DNA of 48,287 nucleotides, taken from positions 1-48,287 of IMG/VR virus record IMGVR_UViG_3300030108_001826. One strand, given 5' to 3'. Positions 37,059 to 46,396 of the stretch are shown here, piece after piece. The stretch's first letter is position 1, and the number at the start of each line of letters is the position of its first letter. The notes under the pieces were generated by a model. It was not told where the DNA came from. It searched no databases and saw only the letters and a list, made by a program, of their open reading frames with translations. This DNA comes from a virus. A program made the position numbers and the translations under genes.

Positions 37059-39574
37059 TTGACCCATCAGACCCAAATGTAAGTTCATTACAATATGGAC
37101 AAAGTTTATTAGAAAGAGCAGAAAATCAAGCTAGAAAAAAACAAATAAAACAAGCTCAAAGAGATAGAAGAGAAAAATTTTTTCAATTTGCTTCTTCTGG
37201 ATTAAGTTCTATTGTTAAACAAAAATGGAACGCTTTTGAAAGAGATAATTCAGCTCAGAAAATACAATTAAATCAAATACATGATAATGCAAATTCTATT
37301 TATGATATGCAAGAAGTAATTACCACTAATTATGATGGTGATGCTTCAGCATATTTTTCAGATAAAATTTATAATTATCTTGTTGGACAAAAAGATTCAA
37401 ACGAATTTGCAAAAATGTTTCCCTATGCTGACTTATCAGGTACTGGTCAAGCTTATTTAAGAAAAAGAGCAAACGAATTAGGTGAACTTAGAGCTACAGA
37501 ATGGGATGAATTAGTAACTTTTGCTGAAAAAATACCAGAAAGTGAAGAAGAACTTCTTGCTAATTGGGATTATTATAAACAATCTCAAGTGCCTACAAGT
37601 GTTGGTAATTGGATAGTTAGAGGTATATCTCAACAGTTTGATGGTAAAACAAAAGAAGAGTTTGAAGCAGAACAAAAAGCTTACAGAGAAAATCTTTTTA
37701 ACGAAGGTGGAGCTTTTGCGAACTATGGAGAGTTTGATAAACAATATAAAAGTTTTTTAAAAAATAATCCACTTATAGCTGATGACTTAATGCAAGGTTT
37801 TCAAACATCTCATAATCAGTTAAATGGTATAGAAGTAAAAAGTGTTCAAGTTGTAAAGCCAGATGAAACTATATCATATAAACTTGAAAGGTCTGTTTAC
37901 AACTCAATAGAATCAGATATAAAAACTCATGGTTCTCCTGAAAAGGCTATAGAGTTTTTTAAAAGTCAGGATAAAACACCAAATGCTGTAGCCAATGCTA
38001 AAATAAGTATGTCTCAATATGAAGATATTATCAAATCTATAAGTAATGTGGATAAATCTACTTTCTTAGTAGGAGATGCAGTAATTAGAGCAAGGCAAGA
38101 TGAAAATAATTTTTTCTTTGATAATGAATCTGTGCCAGAGGGATTTTTGATAGATAAATTAATTCCAGAATCTATAGAATATAGGGAAGAAGTATCTACT
38201 AATAACAGAGGAGAGTTGGTAACTCAACAAGTTGGTTATGGTGAGTATATTAATAGAGAAACAGGTCAAGTTTATATTAAGAGAATACCTGTAGGAACTG
38301 CATATGGTGCTAGAAATACTGGTGTTACAACAGAAATAGAGCCATTTGCATATGAACCTGCTAAACAAGCAGAATTAGACTTAATACAAAACACAGTAGT
38401 TAATGATTTAATATTAAGTGGTGATATGAGATTTATAGATGCTAATGGTGAGGAAAAAACAATTAGATTTAAAGAAGATATATTAATAGGAGATGACCAA
38501 CAATTAGATGATAAAATTTTTCAATTAGAATATACGGATAAGTCTAATAGAAAAGAAATAGTAGAACCAGGTACTTTTGGTACTTTGATAAATCAAATTC
38601 ATTTAGTTAGAGGCAAACATATGTTTAGATATGATAAGTTTAAAGACTTTGAAATGTTTTTTGACCAATTTAGTGATGAACAAAAAGCAGTTGCTGCAGG
38701 TAATATTTTATTAAAAAGACATGTAGATAATCACCAAAGTACGATTGGTAAAGTTGTTCCTGCAGGTATTGATACTAATTTAAGTCTTATGGATTATGTT
38801 ATAGCATTGAATAACCAATTTATGTCACAAGGTCAAACTATATATGGTAATGACATAAATGATTTTACTAACATTTTATTGGCTGCTAGTAATCCTGATT
38901 ATGGACAGAGTAAAGCTGACCTGTTTAATTCTGTATTTAAAAGTGGTCTTTTTTATGTTGGTAAAAAGGCAGATGATGAGTCTGATGAAAATTACAACAA
39001 AAGAGGTCAAGCAGATTTACAATATATTCAAGCTATAAGAACAGCTATTTTTAAAGATAATGTTCCTGATAGATTTAATGATGATGTTCTTAGGGCTAAA
39101 ATTGGATTTGTGCCTATGTCACTTACACCTGCACCTACTCCTACACCTGCACCTGGACCTACTCCTACACCTACACCTGCACCTACATCTGCATTTGTTT
39201 TAAAACCTTTTAATTATGACATAAAAACAAATACAAATTATAAAGACAGAGTGAATCAAGTACAACAATTATCTGATTATTTGATTGATTTAGGATTTAC
39301 ACAGGGTAAATTTGGTAAAAACACAAAAATAGGTACTAACCTAACCAGTCCTAGAGCAAAGAACTCTAAGGTAATATATGAAGCCTTACAAAGTTTAGTT
39401 GATGATAAGTCAAAAGACTTTCCAATAAAAGGATTTGGAAGTGTTGAAGCATATATGGCAGAGGCTTTAGGCATAGATAAAAGTCTTTACATGAAACCAG
39501 GCAAAAGACCAACACAAAAAATAGTTGATAAACAACTTGCTAGAGACTTGATAGCAGAAACTTTAGGTATTTAA
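37055..39574 (+). CDS. Large internal virion (ejection) protein
   Basis: An 839-residue protein: an N-terminal helical region (MIDPSDPNVSSLQYGQSLL, QARKKQIKQAQRDRREKFF), a mixed charged body, a proline/threonine/alanine linker (about 690-710, PAPTPTPAPGPTPTP) and a C-terminal 130-residue domain (YKDRVNQVQQLSDYLIDLG). Size and place before the 1189-aa gene match T7 gp15 or cyanophage internal core proteins. No lytic transglycosylase motif seen. The PT linker resembles the one in the 999-aa protein. Confidence 0.68.
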   Translation: MIDPSDPNVSSLQYGQSLLERAENQARKKQIKQAQRDRREKFFQFASSGLSSIVKQKWNAFERDNSAQKIQLNQIHDNANSIYDMQEVITTNYDGDASAYFSDKIYNYLVGQKDSNEFAKMFPYADLSGTGQAYLRKRANELGELRATEWDELVTFAEKIPESEEELLANWDYYKQSQVPTSVGNWIVRGISQQFDGKTKEEFEAEQKAYRENLFNEGGAFANYGEFDKQYKSFLKNNPLIADDLMQGFQTSHNQLNGIEVKSVQVVKPDETISYKLERSVYNSIESDIKTHGSPEKAIEFFKSQDKTPNAVANAKISMSQYEDIIKSISNVDKSTFLVGDAVIRARQDENNFFFDNESVPEGFLIDKLIPESIEYREEVSTNNRGELVTQQVGYGEYINRETGQVYIKRIPVGTAYGARNTGVTTEIEPFAYEPAKQAELDLIQNTVVNDLILSGDMRFIDANGEEKTIRFKEDILIGDDQQLDDKIFQLEYTDKSNRKEIVEPGTFGTLINQIHLVRGKHMFRYDKFKDFEMFFDQFSDEQKAVAAGNILLKRHVDNHQSTIGKVVPAGIDTNLSLMDYVIALNNQFMSQGQTIYGNDINDFTNILLAASNPDYGQSKADLFNSVFKSGLFYVGKKADDESDENYNKRGQADLQYIQAIRTAIFKDNVPDRFNDDVLRAKIGFVPMSLTPAPTPTPAPGPTPTPTPAPTSAFVLKPFNYDIKTNTNYKDRVNQVQQLSDYLIDLGFTQGKFGKNTKIGTNLTSPRAKNSKVIYEALQSLVDDKSKDFPIKGFGSVEAYMAEALGIDKSLYMKPGKRPTQKIVDKQLARDLIAETLGI

Positions 39575-39575
39575 A

Positions 39576-42500
39576 ATGAATCAACCCAATCCTTTTCCCT
39601 TTGAAGACTTTCAAGATTACTATGATAGCAAGAAAAAACAACAAGAAAGTGAAACTTTTTATTCAACTCCAACAATGCCTGTTTATGGTGGTAAAGTTGG
39701 TAGGATAGAAAGACCTGGATATACTTTAGATGAGTTAGAGGATGATGAATACTTTCAAAAAAGAGCTGAAAGATTTTTGTCCTCTATAGGTGAAAAATCA
39801 GATGACATCTTTGAATATTTAAGAGATTCAGATTTTAATATTTTTTCTGGTATGCAACTTGCTATGAAAAGTGGTGATTTTACAGACCAACAAAAAGCAG
39901 ATTACAAATATCTTAGAGAAAAATTTAATGGTGCTAACATGGGTAGTTTTAGACAATATACAGAACTATTCAAAGATGGTTTAATAGATATTGCTACAGA
40001 CCCTACAACACTTCTTGCTATTTTAACTATACCTTTTACTGGTGGTGGTTCAGCTGCTACTAGAGCTGCAGCAGGAGAGGCAGTTAAACAAGGTTTAAAA
40101 GTAGCAGTAGGTGAAAATATAAAGCTAGAAGGTAGAAAACAAATTGCTAAAGCTGCTGGGATAAATGCAGCCATAGGTGGTGCTTACACAACAGCAGACA
40201 ATCATTTTAGACAAACTTCTCAACTTAATACAAACATGAGAGATGCCTACTCACAATCAGAGTTATTGGGTATGGGTTTAGCTGGAGCAGTAGGTGGAGG
40301 TTTGTTAGGTGCTGGAGCTAAAGCCTTACAAGTTAGAAACTCTAGTGCTGTTGCAAAATTGGTTGATGATGAATATAGAGACCAAATCAATAATGATTTT
40401 ATTTTTCAAATCAGAAAAGGTATAGATAAAAACTTACTTTCAAGATTTGGTGGTTCTGCAGCTAGTATTTTAAATACTCTAGCTGAATTTTCGCCAACTG
40501 CTAGAAAGCTAGGACAAACATTTGTTGATGATTTTCAAAATAAAATATTAAAAAGTTTTGGTAATTTAAAATCCAAAACAGGATATTCATATGCTGAAGA
40601 TTTAGAACTTTTAAGAAGTAATTTTAAAACATTACTAGATACAGCTTTACAGCCTATAATGACAAAAACAGGCAGAATACCTCTTAGTAATGAAAAAAAT
40701 GTTTTAAAAATATTAAGAGGAGATAAAGGTAGGTTTAGTAGAAAAGAAAAACAAGCAGCAAACAGACTTAGAAAATTTTTTAATAAAGTTTTTGAAGAAG
40801 CAGAAGATGCAGGATTAAATATAAATAGAGTAGAAAATTATTTTCCAAGGTCCTGGAATAGAAAAGCTATACAAGATAATAAAAAAGAATTTATTGATGA
40901 ATTATTTAAAGATAAAGCTTTTAAGACTCCAGAAATAAAATATAAAACAGGACCAAAAAAAGGTCAAATCAGAGTTAAATCTAAACCTTTTACCAGACAA
41001 CAAGTAGCAGATGCAGTAGAAGATATGCTCAATAAAAATAATGAAGAGTTTGCCTCTCATTCTAACTTGTTAGGTTCACCAAGAGTTTTAGATTTAAATG
41101 ATAACAAATACGAAAAATATTTAACTAACACTTTAGTAGAAGTTTCTACAGACTATTTTTTAAATGCAGCTAGAGCTATACAACATAAAAAATCTTTTTT
41201 ACTAAAAAAACCTAAAAGAGGTCAAACCAACGAAGAACAATTTGTAGAAAGATTTGTTGACCCAATAAGAAGAGAAATAGAAGAAAAGGGAGGAACATTT
41301 AAGCCTAGTGACAAGAGAAGAATTGTTAATCTTTATAAATCTGTAACAGGACAAGTAGATTTTTTTGATAGTCAAATATTACAAACCATTTATGATGGTA
41401 CAAAGTTAGCTAACTCTATGGCTTATCTACCTTTAGCTACTTTATCATCAGCTACTGAGGTATTGATACCTTTACTAAAAACATCACCTGATAAAGCCTC
41501 TAAAGCTTTACTTGAATCTATTTCTGCAGGTAGTCACATCTTGAGAGAAGAAACCATAGAACAGCTTACAAAAAAATATCCAAAGTTATCTGATAAACAA
41601 CTTTTAAAAGAAATGAGAAGTGTTTGGATAGCTATGGATGAACAAGTTTCTGATGTAACAAATAGATTAGCAGGTGAGGGTTTACAAACACCTGGATTAA
41701 AAAAAGGTGCTAGAATATTTTTTAGAAGTAACTTACTAATACCTTGGACCAAAACTGTTCAAGCTACAGCTTTTGTGGTGGGTAAAGATTTAATAAAAGA
41801 TAATTTAAAAAAACTTAATGCCTTACAAAAAAAAGGCATAGATATTTTTGCTGATGAATCTTCATATATACAAAAAATAAAAAGTTTAAAAGGTGATTTT
41901 TTCAAAGAATTTCAAGAAGATTTAACTCAAGGAACAATAAAAAACTTAAAAGAAGAATTGTTTAGTTTAAATGTTGATGTTGGACAAGGTTTAAGATGGG
42001 TTGCTAGAGGTGGAAAAAACTCTGGTGACTTTTATAAAAATGATGTTTTAAGAGGGGCAGCTAGATTTACAAATAGTGTAATACTACAAACTGGTAGAGA
42101 AAGAGCTAAAGTTCCTACTTATATGACTAACCCAAAATTAGATATTTTAACTCAGTTTTTAAGATACCCTTATGTTTTCTCAAACACAGTTATAAAAAAC
42201 TTTGTTAAAAAATCTTTAGATAATCCACTTGTAGGAACACCTCAAATGATGGCTTTTAATTTAATAGCAACTAACATAGCTTTAGAAACAGATTATTGGA
42301 GAATGAACGATGAATATAAAGCTAGACGAGATAAATATGGTTTAACTACTAGAGATGTGAGAGAAGCTATGCAAAGAACTGGTATGTTAGGTCCTTTAGA
42401 TGCAGGAGTAAGGTATGATGATGCTATACAGTATGGACAAAATCCTTACTTAGCTGCAGCAGGAACATTTGGAGGTCCAGTAGTAAATGACATGATAGGT

Positions 42501-43145
42501 ATGACTTTTTATGGTAGAGGTCCTTTAGAACAGCTAATTGCTAGAAAAGTTCCAGGCTATACAGCAAGACATATATTAGACGATTACACAATACCTTTTA
42601 CTGATATAAAACCATTTGAAGGAACAAAAGCAAACTATGATGCTATTAAAGAATATGCTAAACAGTTTGATGAAGACATGGCATACAGACTAGATGCACT
42701 AGGTATTCCTATATTTGCTGATATAGTAGAAAGAAGAGAATTTTCTGAAGGTAGATTAGTAGAAGATGTCGCTAATGTTTCAGATAAACCAGAAAATAGA
42801 ATAGACCCTTTTACAGGGTTGCCTTATGCAGCACAATCTGATATAACAATAGAATCTATTGCAGAAGAAGAACAAAGAGAAGTGGACAAACAGATGATGA
42901 GATTAGGTTTTGCTGAAGGCGATATAGTTGATGAGCCAAAGTTTAAAAATTTAAATACAGAAGATAAACAAGAATCATCTATTTCACAAGAAAATTTTAG
43001 AAAGGCAGCTGAAAATTTTAAATTTAAATTAAGAAATGAATTATTTACACAGCAAGAAGGTGAAGCAGGATATGATTATGCTCTCAAACAAAATTTATCA
43101 GAGGGAGAAAGAAGTCCTTTCTTAAAAAGATTATTTAAAAATTAA
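39576..43145 (+). CDS. Very large internal virion (ejection) protein
   Basis: A 1189-residue protein, the counterpart by position of T7 gp16. It has two hydrophobic Gly/Ala helices, LLAILTIPFTGGGSAATRA (about 148-166) and LGMGLAGAVGGGLLGAGAK (about 230-248), suited to membrane passage. A long helical body follows with RVENYFPRSWNRKAI (about 425), and a C-terminal region with DPFTGLPYAAQSDI (about 1080). I cannot find a transglycosylase catalytic motif of the gp16 type. It begins 1 base after the previous stop and the next gene follows immediately. Confidence 0.72.
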   Translation: MNQPNPFPFEDFQDYYDSKKKQQESETFYSTPTMPVYGGKVGRIERPGYTLDELEDDEYFQKRAERFLSSIGEKSDDIFEYLRDSDFNIFSGMQLAMKSGDFTDQQKADYKYLREKFNGANMGSFRQYTELFKDGLIDIATDPTTLLAILTIPFTGGGSAATRAAAGEAVKQGLKVAVGENIKLEGRKQIAKAAGINAAIGGAYTTADNHFRQTSQLNTNMRDAYSQSELLGMGLAGAVGGGLLGAGAKALQVRNSSAVAKLVDDEYRDQINNDFIFQIRKGIDKNLLSRFGGSAASILNTLAEFSPTARKLGQTFVDDFQNKILKSFGNLKSKTGYSYAEDLELLRSNFKTLLDTALQPIMTKTGRIPLSNEKNVLKILRGDKGRFSRKEKQAANRLRKFFNKVFEEAEDAGLNINRVENYFPRSWNRKAIQDNKKEFIDELFKDKAFKTPEIKYKTGPKKGQIRVKSKPFTRQQVADAVEDMLNKNNEEFASHSNLLGSPRVLDLNDNKYEKYLTNTLVEVSTDYFLNAARAIQHKKSFLLKKPKRGQTNEEQFVERFVDPIRREIEEKGGTFKPSDKRRIVNLYKSVTGQVDFFDSQILQTIYDGTKLANSMAYLPLATLSSATEVLIPLLKTSPDKASKALLESISAGSHILREETIEQLTKKYPKLSDKQLLKEMRSVWIAMDEQVSDVTNRLAGEGLQTPGLKKGARIFFRSNLLIPWTKTVQATAFVVGKDLIKDNLKKLNALQKKGIDIFADESSYIQKIKSLKGDFFKEFQEDLTQGTIKNLKEELFSLNVDVGQGLRWVARGGKNSGDFYKNDVLRGAARFTNSVILQTGRERAKVPTYMTNPKLDILTQFLRYPYVFSNTVIKNFVKKSLDNPLVGTPQMMAFNLIATNIALETDYWRMNDEYKARRDKYGLTTRDVREAMQRTGMLGPLDAGVRYDDAIQYGQNPYLAAAGTFGGPVVNDMIGMTFYGRGPLEQLIARKVPGYTARHILDDYTIPFTDIKPFEGTKANYDAIKEYAKQFDEDMAYRLDALGIPIFADIVERREFSEGRLVEDVANVSDKPENRIDPFTGLPYAAQSDITIESIAEEEQREVDKQMMRLGFAEGDIVDEPKFKNLNTEDKQESSISQENFRKAAENFKFKLRNELFTQQEGEAGYDYALKQNLSEGERSPFLKRLFKN

Positions 43146-43391
43146 ATGTTACTATACACCGAAGCTCAATTAGATGATGCCTGGCGATACGATTGTAAAA
43201 TCAGAACTTCAAAAAACAAACCCTGGATTAATAGAGAAGAGTATAGAGAACTTTTTGAAACTTTACTAGACTTAGAAATAAATACCCTTAGTCCTGAAGC
43301 TCAAGATTTAATTAGAGATATACAAATTCACATACCTCAAAAAATGATTGATTCAATTCAATCTATTATAGATACAGAATTAGACACATAA
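43146..43391 (+). CDS. Hypothetical protein upstream of holin
   Basis: An 81-residue acidic protein, MLLYTEAQLDDAWRYDCKI, with PWINREEYRELFETLLDLE and a helical C-terminus. It starts immediately after the 1189-aa gene and ends 2 bases before the holin gene. Similar short proteins in this place occur in marine podoviruses as I recall; function unknown. Confidence 0.62.
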   Translation: MLLYTEAQLDDAWRYDCKIRTSKNKPWINREEYRELFETLLDLEINTLSPEAQDLIRDIQIHIPQKMIDSIQSIIDTELDT

Positions 43392-43393
43392 TA

Positions 43394-43828
43394 ATGGGAT
43401 TCCCTTTTGAAATAATTACAATGTTAGCATCTACTTTATTAAGTAGCTTATTAAGTTTATGGGCTGAAAGTAGAAAGGCTAAACAACAAGAACAAATGGC
43501 TCTTATCACTAGAGGTAAATTTCAACTCAAAGCTATAGAGTCAGCTCGAAATGTAAAAAATCAAGGCTTTCAATGGACCAGAAGAATCATAGCTTTATTG
43601 GCAGTATTTTCTATTGTAGTCTTTCCTAAATTAGTAGCAGTATTTTATCCTGATATAACTGTTACAGTAGGCTATACAGAATTTAGACCAGGCTTTTGGT
43701 TTTTTACAAGTGATGAAGAAGTTTTTAAATGGGTAACTTTTAAGGGCTTGGTAATAACTCAACTAGATACTAACCTAGTATCAGCTATTATAGGTATGTA
43801 TTTTGGTGGTAGCTTAGTAAGGAAGTAA
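43394..43828 (+). CDS. Holin-like membrane protein
   Basis: A 144-residue protein with a hydrophobic N-terminal helix (FEIITMLASTLLSSLLSLW), a basic amphipathic loop (SRKAKQQEQMALITRGKFQ), a central transmembrane helix (IIALLAVFSIVVFPKLVAV) and a C-terminal one (SAIIGMYFGGSLVRK). This resembles the three-helix holin families of phages and gene transfer agents. It would set lysis timing by opening the inner membrane. It sits at the end of the structural arm, where lysis genes are expected, but no endolysin is recognisable nearby. Confidence 0.66.
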   Translation: MGFPFEIITMLASTLLSSLLSLWAESRKAKQQEQMALITRGKFQLKAIESARNVKNQGFQWTRRIIALLAVFSIVVFPKLVAVFYPDITVTVGYTEFRPGFWFFTSDEEVFKWVTFKGLVITQLDTNLVSAIIGMYFGGSLVRK

Positions 43829-43908
43829 TGGAAGACTGTAAAGATAAACTTGAAGTAACAACATTGTGTTTAGTATTTCTCATTATGCTAATTTTCTTAG
43901 CAGCTTAG
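43828..43908 (+). CDS. 26-residue membrane peptide (lysis block)
   Basis: MEDCKDKLEVTTLCLVFLI ending MLIFLAA: a short acidic head and one hydrophobic helix. The ATG overlaps the holin stop (TAATG), with AAGGAAG upstream. Could be a holin modulator or a small spanin-like part; no direct evidence. Confidence 0.48.
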   Translation: MEDCKDKLEVTTLCLVFLIMLIFLAA

Positions 43909-43918
43909 TAAGATAAAC

Positions 43919-44038
43919 ATGGATGATTTTAAAAAAATAATTTTAGCTTTCTTAATATCTTTCTGTTTTTTGTTAGGATGGTTCATAGGAAAGCTAATTA
44001 TACTAATATACTACTTATTTTTATCCCATTTTAGATAA
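43919..44038 (+). CDS. 39-residue membrane protein (lysis block)
   Basis: MDDFKKIILAFLISFCFLL followed by GWFIGKLIILIYYLFLSHFR: one or two hydrophobic helices. The cysteine context (FLISFC) is not a proper lipobox, so an outer-membrane spanin is doubtful. It is the last rightward gene. No strong ribosome site (TAGTAAGATAAAC precedes it). Confidence 0.45.
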   Translation: MDDFKKIILAFLISFCFLLGWFIGKLIILIYYLFLSHFR

Positions 44039-44088
44039 AATGCTCTGTGAAGCCCTGTAAAGCTCTCTAACAGTTTTTATGCTTTTTT

Positions 44089-44152
44089 GGACCTCTACTA
44101 TTCCCAACTATAATTAATTAAGTTACAGAGCATTCTGTGAGGTCATTTTTTT
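44089..44152 (+). terminator. Nested-hairpin terminator where the two arms meet
   Basis: GACCTC (44090-44095) pairs with GAGGTC (44139-44144), enclosing ACAGA-GCAT-TCTGT (44125-44138), and is followed by ATTTTTTT. Upstream TGCTCTGT (44041-44048) is also complementary to ACAGAGCA (44125-44132), allowing an alternative fold. It would stop rightward transcription before the convergent nrdB arm. The same 120-base gap holds an AAGCCCTGTAAAG word. Confidence 0.6.
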
Positions 44153-44159
44153 CAAAATA

Positions 44160-44384
44160 CTAATTATTTAAAGCATTTAGTTCATTTTGCATTTGATAAT
44201 GTAATTTACCAAATTTTACCAGACCTGAATCAATTAATGTTTCTATTAATTTTAAATCATGTCCTCTAAAAAATCTTTTTGCTTCTATTCTTGGAAGATT
44301 AGATATTTCTGAAATAATTTTACCTTCCGTATCTACTAATATTTTAAAAGAAATTATATTTGCTTCTTTTGATTTTTTGTTCAT
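44160..44384 (-). CDS. Hypothetical protein, last gene of the leftward arm
   Basis: A 74-residue protein, MNKKSKEANIISFKILVDT, then SEISNLPRIEAKRFFRGHD and a helical end. Its ATG overlaps the nrdB stop by 4 bases, so it is coupled to ribonucleotide reductase. No glutaredoxin or thioredoxin motif is present. Function unknown. Confidence 0.6.
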   Translation of the reverse strand: MNKKSKEANIISFKILVDTEGKIISEISNLPRIEAKRFFRGHDLKLIETLIDSGLVKFGKLHYQMQNELNALNN

Positions 44385-45352
44385 TCTACATCTTTAAATT
44401 GAATTTTATTTTCTTTTCCTTTTAAACCTGCTTTCATGTAAGTAGTTGCCCTACCTTCAAAGAAGTTTTGATGTTCAACACCCATAACTTCATCTAACCA
44501 TTCTAAAGGATTATCTTTTTGACCATAATTAGTTTTTAATCCTAATTGTAAGAGTCTTCTATCTGCTATGTATCTATTATATTTATACATGTCTTGTTTT
44601 GTTAAACCTTCTATATCACCCATTTCAAAAACTAAATCTAAAAACTTGTCTTCTAGTTTAACCATCTCTCTGCAAATTTCGTATATTTCTTTTTTAAATT
44701 CATCTGTCCATATTTCTATGTTTTCTTTAATAAATTCTCTAAATACTCTTGTCATAGCTTCTACATGTAAAGACTCGTCTCTTATAGAGTAAGTAACTAT
44801 TTGACCCATACCTTTCATCTTACCGAATCTAGGAAAGTTTAACAGAATTGCAAAGCTACTAAATAATTGTAGTCCTTCAGTAAAAGCTGAATAAACTGCA
44901 AGAGTTTTAGCTATAGTTTCTTTTTGTGATTTTTTAGGATTAAATTTACCTACATAGTCATGTTTATCTGCCATTTCCTCATACTCAGCAAAAGCTCTGT
45001 ATTCTTTTGAAGACATACCAACAGTATCTAATAACAAACTGTATGCATGTTGATGAATAGATTCCATGTTAGCAAAAGATGCCATCATCATTCTAGCTTC
45101 AGGTTTTTTAAATAATCTCATGTATTTATCTGTGTACCCAGCACCTACATCAACATCAGATTGAGTAAACAATCTAAATATTTGTGTTATAAGATTTCTT
45201 TCATTATCATTTAGGTCTTGCCAATCTTTCACATCAGTATGTAATGGCACAGATTCTGGTAGCCAATGCATTTGATTTTGTAAAAAATAATAATCAAACA
45301 TCCAAGGATATTCAAAAGGTTTGTAGTAGTCTCTAGTTGTTAATAAACTCAT
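44381..45352 (-). CDS. nrdB: Ribonucleoside-diphosphate reductase small subunit
   Basis: Class I radical-bearing subunit, 323 residues. All six metal ligands can be placed against E. coli NrdB: D66, E97, H100, E159, E193 and H196, with the E-to-E and E-to-H spacing exact (NMESIH, AFTEGLQ, RDESLH). The radical tyrosine is present as Y104, seven residues after E97 as in E. coli (115 to 122). This indicates an active di-iron enzyme. It partners the NrdA encoded at 46626-48287 and 1-327, separated by five small genes. The ATG overlaps the upstream stop by 4 bases. Confidence 0.96.
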   Translation of the reverse strand: MSLLTTRDYYKPFEYPWMFDYYFLQNQMHWLPESVPLHTDVKDWQDLNDNERNLITQIFRLFTQSDVDVGAGYTDKYMRLFKKPEARMMMASFANMESIHQHAYSLLLDTVGMSSKEYRAFAEYEEMADKHDYVGKFNPKKSQKETIAKTLAVYSAFTEGLQLFSSFAILLNFPRFGKMKGMGQIVTYSIRDESLHVEAMTRVFREFIKENIEIWTDEFKKEIYEICREMVKLEDKFLDLVFEMGDIEGLTKQDMYKYNRYIADRRLLQLGLKTNYGQKDNPLEWLDEVMGVEHQNFFEGRATTYMKAGLKGKENKIQFKDVE

Positions 45353-45570
45353 TCTGTGTCCTCCGTAAAATATGTGTTTAATACTTCTATTTTATCATGG
45401 TAATCTGCCATGTGTCCTAATTCTTTTTCTATAGTTTCCATTATATCTGAATGTTCACCAACTCCAACACTTTTTTGTAAGTAGTTCTCTACATTTATTC
45501 TGTGTTTGTGTAATTGTCCTGTAAAATACTGTATTAAAGCAGTAATAGTCATTTCTCTAAAGTCATCCAT
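45349..45570 (-). CDS. Hypothetical helical protein
   Basis: A 73-residue protein, MDDFREMTITALIQYFTGQ, with LHKHRINVENYLQKSVGVG and an ELGHMADYHDKIEVL helix. GGAGG stands 6 bases before the ATG at 45570; the longer frame from 45663 lies within the neighbour and has no ribosome site. It lies between the methyltransferase block and nrdB. Function unknown. Confidence 0.62.
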   Translation of the reverse strand: MDDFREMTITALIQYFTGQLHKHRINVENYLQKSVGVGEHSDIMETIEKELGHMADYHDKIEVLNTYFTEDTE

Positions 45571-45802
45571 ATGCATCCTCCAATAATTGTATGACAAAAT
45601 CTTTAAAAGAATTTTTAAATTGTTCCATATCCCAGCCCCTTCTAGTTTGATAACAAAATTCAAAAATTTGATTATCGTTAGCTTTTAATTTTATATTTCG
45701 TTCTGCTGCTCTTTCTTTTATACAATCAATAGTTAAAGCCCACATAACTAATGATTCATTATCATCTTCCCATTTTACTATACTATCCCAATCTACATTC
45801 AT
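45563..45802 (-). CDS. Hypothetical protein
   Basis: A 79-residue protein, MNVDWDSIVKWEDDNESLV, rich in Trp, Glu and Asn, helical at the end. It overlaps the methyltransferase gene by 20 bases and the next gene by 8. No family recognised. Confidence 0.6.
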   Translation of the reverse strand: MNVDWDSIVKWEDDNESLVMWALTIDCIKERAAERNIKLKANDNQIFEFCYQTRRGWDMEQFKNSFKDFVIQLLEDAYG

Positions 45803-46247
45803 TTTTTTTACCTCTAAATATTACTACCATAGAATCATGCATACCATATGTAGTTGCTTCTTTAGGATTATCTTTGTCATTTATGTTTATAAATTTTAAT
45901 CTACCTTTTACAAATCTAATTTCTGAAGCATTAGGTAGTATAAGATTATGAAATAATTGGGTTGAAGTTGAAACAGGTAATAAACAAACACATACTTTGC
46001 CTTTTTGAGCTTCTCTTATACTTTTTATTATAAACATAGTTTTTATTTTTTTATCATATGGTGGATTTACAAAATTAGAATCACCCCATTCTTTTTTTAG
46101 TCCATCAAACTCAGAGTGTCCTGGACAAGGGTCAAAGTCAAAATTAAACTCCTTATCTAACTTATCATAAAAATCATCAGGTGTTTTCCAATGATTTGAA
46201 AAATGAACACTTCTATTTTTTCTAGCTTTTTTATTTTTTTCTGTCAT
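45783..46247 (-). CDS. Phage N6-adenine (Dam-like) DNA methyltransferase
   Basis: A 154-residue protein with the features of the phage Dam family: HWKTPDDFYDKLDKEF, DFDPCPG, FVNPPYDKK (catalytic NPPY at 61-64), VCLLPVSTSTQLFH and a late RVVF-like strand (SMVVIFRGKK). This small type modifies adenine in the phage DNA, likely for protection from host restriction. No matching restriction enzyme is near. Its ATG lies in an ATGA overlap with the 50-aa gene. Confidence 0.85.
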   Translation of the reverse strand: MTEKNKKARKNRSVHFSNHWKTPDDFYDKLDKEFNFDFDPCPGHSEFDGLKKEWGDSNFVNPPYDKKIKTMFIIKSIREAQKGKVCVCLLPVSTSTQLFHNLILPNASEIRFVKGRLKFININDKDNPKEATTYGMHDSMVVIFRGKKNECRLG

Positions 46248-46396
46248 TTACCTTGTCCTCTATATTTTTTAAAACTTCTACGAAAATTTTTATTCATAGT
46301 AGCAGTTCCTAAATTACCTCTTCCTATAGAAGTTCGTTTACCTCTAGCTCCTGTTGCTGGAACATGAACTGTTGTGCTTGTCCATCTTTTTGCCAT
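46244..46396 (-). CDS. 50-residue basic protein
   Basis: MAKRWTSTTVHVPATGARG, then KRTSIGRGNLGTATMNKNF and a RRSFKKYRGQGK end. Strongly basic, no acidic residue, similar in style to the small basic proteins beside terS. It is linked by one-base (TAATG) and four-base (ATGA) overlaps to its neighbours, which supports translation. Role unknown. Confidence 0.58.
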   Translation of the reverse strand: MAKRWTSTTVHVPATGARGKRTSIGRGNLGTATMNKNFRRSFKKYRGQGK

